In this document: piece after piece, positions 60,325 through 64,000 of the stretch | Layout: each line of letters opens with the position of its first letter | Position numbering within the stretch: the first letter of the stretch is position 1 | Assembly: GCF_016654115.1 (NCBI RefSeq) | Contig: NZ_JAEQAZ010000056.1 | Location: forward strand, 1 to 64,000 | Source: Streptomyces sp. MBT53 | GTDB taxonomy: Bacteria > Actinomycetota > Actinomycetes > Streptomycetales > Streptomycetaceae | DNA: 64,000 nt | Reading direction: 5' to 3' | Made by a program: the position numbers and the translations under genes | Notes under the pieces: generated by a model | Database searches by the model: none | What the model was told of the DNA's origin: nothing | The model's input: the letters and a program-made list of their open reading frames with translations, nothing else

Positions 60325-62494
60325 ATGCCAACTCCCGCGCCGCTGCCGCCTCCTATCGTCGCCTCTTCGCTTGAACGGCCGAGGATCACGCTGACAGTGT
60401 GGCTGGCCGACCTCACATACACCCACCAAACGATCTCTGCCGAGACGATGCCGCAGGCGATCGCGGGCCTGGCCACCTTTGCGGCGACGAAGATGGATCT
60501 CGTCCACCCCGTCCGCATCTTCAAGTACCCCGAGGCGCTGGCAGCCTCACTGGAGGAGGACGGGCCACCCGACGTAATCGGCTTCTCCCACTACATCTGG
60601 AACAGTCACCTCTCGCTCGCCTTCGCAGAGCTGATCAAACGACGGTTCCCGCAGACGACGGTCGTCCTCGGCGGCCCGCACTACCCGCTCCACCGCCCCG
60701 AGCAGACCGTCTTCTGGCACGAGCACCTGGCCGGGAAGACCGACTTCTACATCGCCGGAGAGGGCGAGCCCGCATTCGCCAGCCTTCTACGCACCCTCCA
60801 GGACTTCGACCGCGTCGAGGTCCGCGGCCATATCTCCGGCGTGCACTGCCTCAGCGACGACGGAATGTTCCACGCCCCGCCGCCACGACTGCGGATCCAC
60901 AGCCTCTCCGCCGTCCCCTCCCCTTACACGGCCGGTCTCATGGACGAGTTCTTTGACGGCCAACTCGTCCCCACCGTGCAGACCAATCGCGGTTGCCCGT
61001 TCAAGTGCCGCCTTCTGCCAGGAGGGCACCCAGTACTTCCAGCGAGTCGCCAAGAAGCACGAACAGCAGATCCGCGACGAGCTGCACTACATCGGCCGCC
61101 GCATGAAACCACTGCTCGAAGCGGGCTCGGCCCGCAACGAACTCCTCATCACCGACAGCAACTTCGGCATGTTCCCCGAGGACCACGAGACCTGCCGGGT
61201 GCTCGCCGAATGCCAGCAGCTGTACGGCTGGCCCCGCGTCGTCAACGTAACCACCGGTAAGAACCAACGCGACCGCGTCCTGTCCGCCGTCGCCCAGGTC
61301 CCCGGCGCGATCAGCCTGTCCGGCGCCGTCCAGTCCCTCGACCCCGACGTCCTGCGCAGGATTGCCAGGTCGAACATCGACGCCGGCAAGCTCATGGAGA
61401 TCGCGCTCGCGGCGGCAGACGCCGGCGCCGGAACGTACAGCGAGGTCATCCTCGCCCTACCTGGCGACTCGAAGGCGAAGCACCTCGGCACGCTGCGCCA
61501 GCTCGTCGACGCGGGCTTCGACCGCCTGAACATGTTCCAGCTCACCCTGCTGCCCGGCAGCGAGATGTGCACCGAGGAGTACCGGCGGAAACACGGCTTG
61601 GTCACCAGGTGGCGAGTCATGCCGCGCTGCTACGGCACCTACACCGTCCTCGGCGAGGAGTTGAGCGCCGCCGAGCTGGACGAGGTGTGCGTCACGGTCC
61701 CCGACATGTCGTACGAGGACTACCGGGAGTGCCGGCTGATGGACCTGCTCCTGGCCTCCCTCTACAACGGTGGGGTCTTCGCCGTCCTCCTGGCCGTCCT
61801 GCGCGCCCACCAGATCTCGCCCATGACCTGGCTGGAGCGTGTGCGGACGCTGCCCCACGGCTCCGCCCTGACGGCGGTCCTGAAGGAGTTCGGGGTCGAG
61901 ACCGACAACCAACTGTGGGAGGAGCGGGGGAGGTTGCTGTCGTACGCCACTGAGAACATCGACCAGTACGTGGACGGCCACCTGGGCAACAACCTGCTCT
62001 ACACCTACCGCACCCGAATCCTCTCCGAGGCTCTGGAAGACACCGCGGACCTCGCCGCCCATGCCTGTCTCGCCGTGCTCCGTGACATCGGGGTCGGTGT
62101 GGGCGGCGGCACCCAGATCGAGGCGCTCGTACGCGAGGCCGCCGACTACCACCGCCTGACGCTCTCCGAGATCTTCCGCACCGACCCGCCCGAGGCGCTG
62201 AGCCAGACGGCGCGCTTCGATCTCGACGCGCTCCTGGCAGCCGCGCGGCGCCGCGAGAACGTCCGCGATCCGCGACGCTTCCGGTACACGGAGGCAGGGG
62301 TACGCGAGTTCGTCCTCACCGGCGACCAACAGCGCACCCTGCGCACGTATCTCGGTCAGTTCGGGACCACTCCGTGGGGCGTCGGAAGGCTCCTCACGAA
62401 GGTCCGGCTGCCTGATATCGTCCGCCACGTCCGAATGTCCCCAGGCCCGGGCACGGTCCCGGCGCCCGCCGGAACAGGAACCCCCACTACGTGA
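60325..62494 (+). pseudogene. B12-type radical SAM enzyme, frameshifted in its cluster motif
   Basis: Two frames together encode about 722 residues. The first part (60325 to about 61008) has a cobalamin-binding-like domain (FSHYIWNSHLSLAFAELIKR, VVLGGPHYPLHRPE, FYIAGEGEPAFASLL) and reaches the Cys motif as RGCPFKC. The frame then shifts +1 at about 61008-61013: CRLLPGG replaces CRFCQEG. The second frame continues the radical SAM barrel and C-terminal domain (ELLITDSNFGMFPEDHETCR, TYSEVILALPGDSKAKHLG). ATG 60325 follows TGAGGAG. Decay, sequencing error or programmed +1 shifting could explain it. It overlaps the glycosyltransferase start. Confidence 0.8.
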
Positions 62495-63684
62495 CCAGCG
62501 CAGACATCGACCGCCGTCTCGCCGCCCTCGGCCGGCCCTTCCGGCTGATCGTCACGGGCGGCGGCACCGGCGGCCACACCTACCCCGCGCTCACCGCGAT
62601 CCGTACGACGAGCGCGCGGCTGGACCGTCTGGGCATCGGCCTGGAGGTGCTGTGGGTCGGTACCGCGACGGGCCTGGAGGCCCGGGTCGCCGAACGTGAG
62701 GCCATCCCCTTCAAAACGGTGGCGACGGGCAAGATCCGCCGCTCCGGCAACCCGCTCAAGCTGGCCTCCCCGGCGAACATCAAGGACATGGGCCGCGTCC
62801 CCCTTGGCGCCGTCCAGGCCCGCACCGTCGTGTCCGAGTTCGAACCCGACGTGGTGCTGTCCACCGGCGGCTACGTCGCCGTACCCATCGGCCTGGCCGC
62901 CAGGTTCTGCCGCCGTCCGCTGGTCATCCACGAACAGACCGTCCGCCTGGGGCTGGCCAACCGCGCCCTGGCCCGTGCGGCAACCCGCATCGCGGTCTCG
63001 TCGGAGTCGACGCTGCCCCTGCTGCCCGAGTCCGTGCGCAGCTCGGCGGTGGTCACGGGCAACCCCGTACGCCCGGAAGTCCTGACCGGCGAGCCGGAGA
63101 AGGCGATCAGCGCGCTGAGCCTGACCGGCTTCGACCGCACCCTGTCCACCGTCTACATCACCGGCGGAGCCCAGGGCTCCGTCCAGATCAACACCGTCGT
63201 CCGCGCGATCCTCCCGTGGCTACTCACCCACGCCAACGTCATCCACCAGTGCGGGGCCACCTCCATCGAGGAGTCGCGCCGGCACGCGGCTCAACTCCCG
63301 GACGACGTACGACCCCGCTACCTGGTCACCGACTTCGTCGGCCCGGAACTCCCCGACGTCCTCGCCCTCGCCGACGTCGTCATCTCCCGCAGCGGCGCGG
63401 GCACGATCGCCGAACTCACCGCCCTCGGCAAACCGTGCGTCCTCATCCCGCTGGCGACGTCGGCGGGCAACGAGCAGGAGCACAACGCGCTGCACCTTCA
63501 GCGGGCCGGCGCCGCCGTCGCTCTGGTCAAAGAGGCGGTCACGGCTGAGGGGCTTCGCGCTGCGGTCTCCCCAATCCTCAGCTCACCCAAGAGCCGTGAG
63601 CAGATGGCAGAGCGGGCACGGTCCGTGGGCCGCCCGGACGCGGCGGAGCGCCTGACGGACGTTCTCCTGAGCGTGGCCGTCTGA
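62491..63684 (+). CDS. MurG-like UDP-GlcNAc-type glycosyltransferase
   Basis: A 397-residue GT-B glycosyltransferase of the MurG family (GT28). The N-terminal GGGTGGHTYPALTA loop is the MurG signature, followed by VVLSTGGYVAVPIGLAARF. The C-terminal donor site has VYITGGAQGSVQINTVV, then SRSGAGTIAELTALGKPCVLIP and AGNEQEHNAL. As a second MurG beside a radical SAM gene it is likely to modify a secondary metabolite or cell-surface lipid, not replace cell-wall MurG. GTG 62491 overlaps the preceding stop (GTGA). Confidence 0.88.
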   Translation: MTSADIDRRLAALGRPFRLIVTGGGTGGHTYPALTAIRTTSARLDRLGIGLEVLWVGTATGLEARVAEREAIPFKTVATGKIRRSGNPLKLASPANIKDMGRVPLGAVQARTVVSEFEPDVVLSTGGYVAVPIGLAARFCRRPLVIHEQTVRLGLANRALARAATRIAVSSESTLPLLPESVRSSAVVTGNPVRPEVLTGEPEKAISALSLTGFDRTLSTVYITGGAQGSVQINTVVRAILPWLLTHANVIHQCGATSIEESRRHAAQLPDDVRPRYLVTDFVGPELPDVLALADVVISRSGAGTIAELTALGKPCVLIPLATSAGNEQEHNALHLQRAGAAVALVKEAVTAEGLRAAVSPILSSPKSREQMAERARSVGRPDAAERLTDVLLSVAV

Positions 63685-63710
63685 CAGGCTTGCGCTGCCG
63701 CAATCAGTTC

Positions 63711-63730
63711 GGTGACCTGCATGGGTCACC
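63711..63730 (+). terminator. Small hairpin after the glycosyltransferase gene
   Basis: GGTGACC and GGTCACC with a six-base loop form a seven-base-pair stem 26 bases after the stop codon. There is no T tract. It may be a weak terminator of the radical SAM/glycosyltransferase operon. Confidence 0.45.
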
Positions 63731-63830
63731 TCATGGCAAGGCCGGTGCAGCCCTGGGTTTCGCTGGCGGCCAGGCCCGCGGCTTGGCGACGGCGCGACTG
63801 TCACGGAGCCTGACTGGGCGCCTACAGCCC

Positions 63831-64000
63831 TCACGCCGTCTGACACTCCTCGCACCGCCGTGTAGCCCTCCGCGCGGTGTTGCCCGCGGTCGCGACCGCC
63901 GGACAGCTACTGCCCAGGCGGTCCCAGAGCCCGGGCGCCGGGTCCGGGATCCAGCCCCAGCCTGGTGCCGTCACCAACTCTTCGGTGAGGTGAGTGCATG
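63831..64000 (-). CDS. Partial unknown gene at the right edge
   Basis: An open frame on the minus strand enters from beyond the right edge and stops at 63831; only its last 55 codons are visible. The sequence looks coding (LTEELVTAPGWGWIPDPAPG, LWDRLGSS, and a C-terminal RRCEECQTA that may be part of a zinc site). It is convergent with the glycosyltransferase operon. No family is recognised from this part. Confidence 0.6.
   Translation of the reverse strand, partial: CTHLTEELVTAPGWGWIPDPAPGLWDRLGSSCPAVATAGNTARRATRRCEECQTA

Noticed and set aside
1..64000. CRISPR arrays, insertion-sequence transposases and rRNA genes
   Set aside because: None seen: no regularly spaced repeats, no transposase motifs and no rRNA-like stretches.
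39175..64000. Second copy of the tRNA-Pro 3' end (attR)
   Set aside because: By eye no repeat of the T-arm and acceptor segment was found right of the tRNA; a computed search for the last 40 bases of the tRNA would be decisive.

Overview
The window is high-GC actinobacterial DNA, almost certainly a Streptomyces. It contains wblA, the Streptomyces-type Crp, DUF397/Scr1-type regulator pairs, and rare in-frame TTA (bldA-type) codons. Gene order from acsA to the Pr6Pr membrane gene follows what I recall of the conserved Streptomyces coelicolor block around SCO3563-SCO3583 (acsA, nhaA, holin-like membrane protein, hydrolase, MarP-like protease, CoA-type NUDIX, nth, crp, MBL, NUDIX, RidA, ArsA pair, wblA, penicillin-binding protein, YqeY, metallophosphoesterase).

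Region 1 (1-12.3 kb) is the late part of a siphophage-type prophage. It runs from the end of a scaffold-like gene through capsid, connectors, tail tube, a frameshifted tail chaperone, tape measure, large tail protein, GH25 lysin and holin, and ends at a very strong terminator. Region 2 (12.3-16.8 kb) is a WhiJ/AbaA-like regulatory triad (DUF397, Scr1-type HTH, HATPase). Its HATPase gene leads an operon with an unknown gene, a SPASM-type radical SAM enzyme and a PIMT-like methyltransferase. Region 3 (17-39.1 kb) is core chromosome. It starts with acsA, which has a near-perfect DasR (dre) operator just upstream, and ends at tRNA-Pro(CGG).

Region 4 (39.1-57.7 kb or further) is accessory DNA that begins exactly at the 3' end of tRNA-Pro, the classical pSAM2-type attachment site. 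First comes cargo: a lower-GC, overlapping SF1 helicase/DUF2290 pair, then an opposed cluster of a large membrane protein and two small proteins that share amyloid-like NNAPxQNV motifs. Next is the element backbone: a tyrosine integrase with a LacI HTH inserted in its catalytic domain, excisionase, XRE repressor, replication protein, DnaC-like ATPase, DUF2637 membrane protein, MobC and relaxase. Two backbone genes appear to use non-standard start codons (CTG and ATT); the ATT gene has no standard in-frame start at all. Region 5 (58.1-63.7 kb) is a second WhiJ-like triad, again divergent from a radical SAM operon. This operon has a B12-type radical SAM gene frameshifted inside its CxxxCxxC motif, coupled to a MurG-like glycosyltransferase.

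The best candidates for undescribed biology are the amyloid-motif membrane cluster (43.4-46.1 kb), the helicase/DUF2290 pair (40.2-43.0 kb), and the repeated coupling of bldA-dependent WhiJ-like modules to radical SAM operons. All functions are inferred by reading the sequence; no database search was possible.
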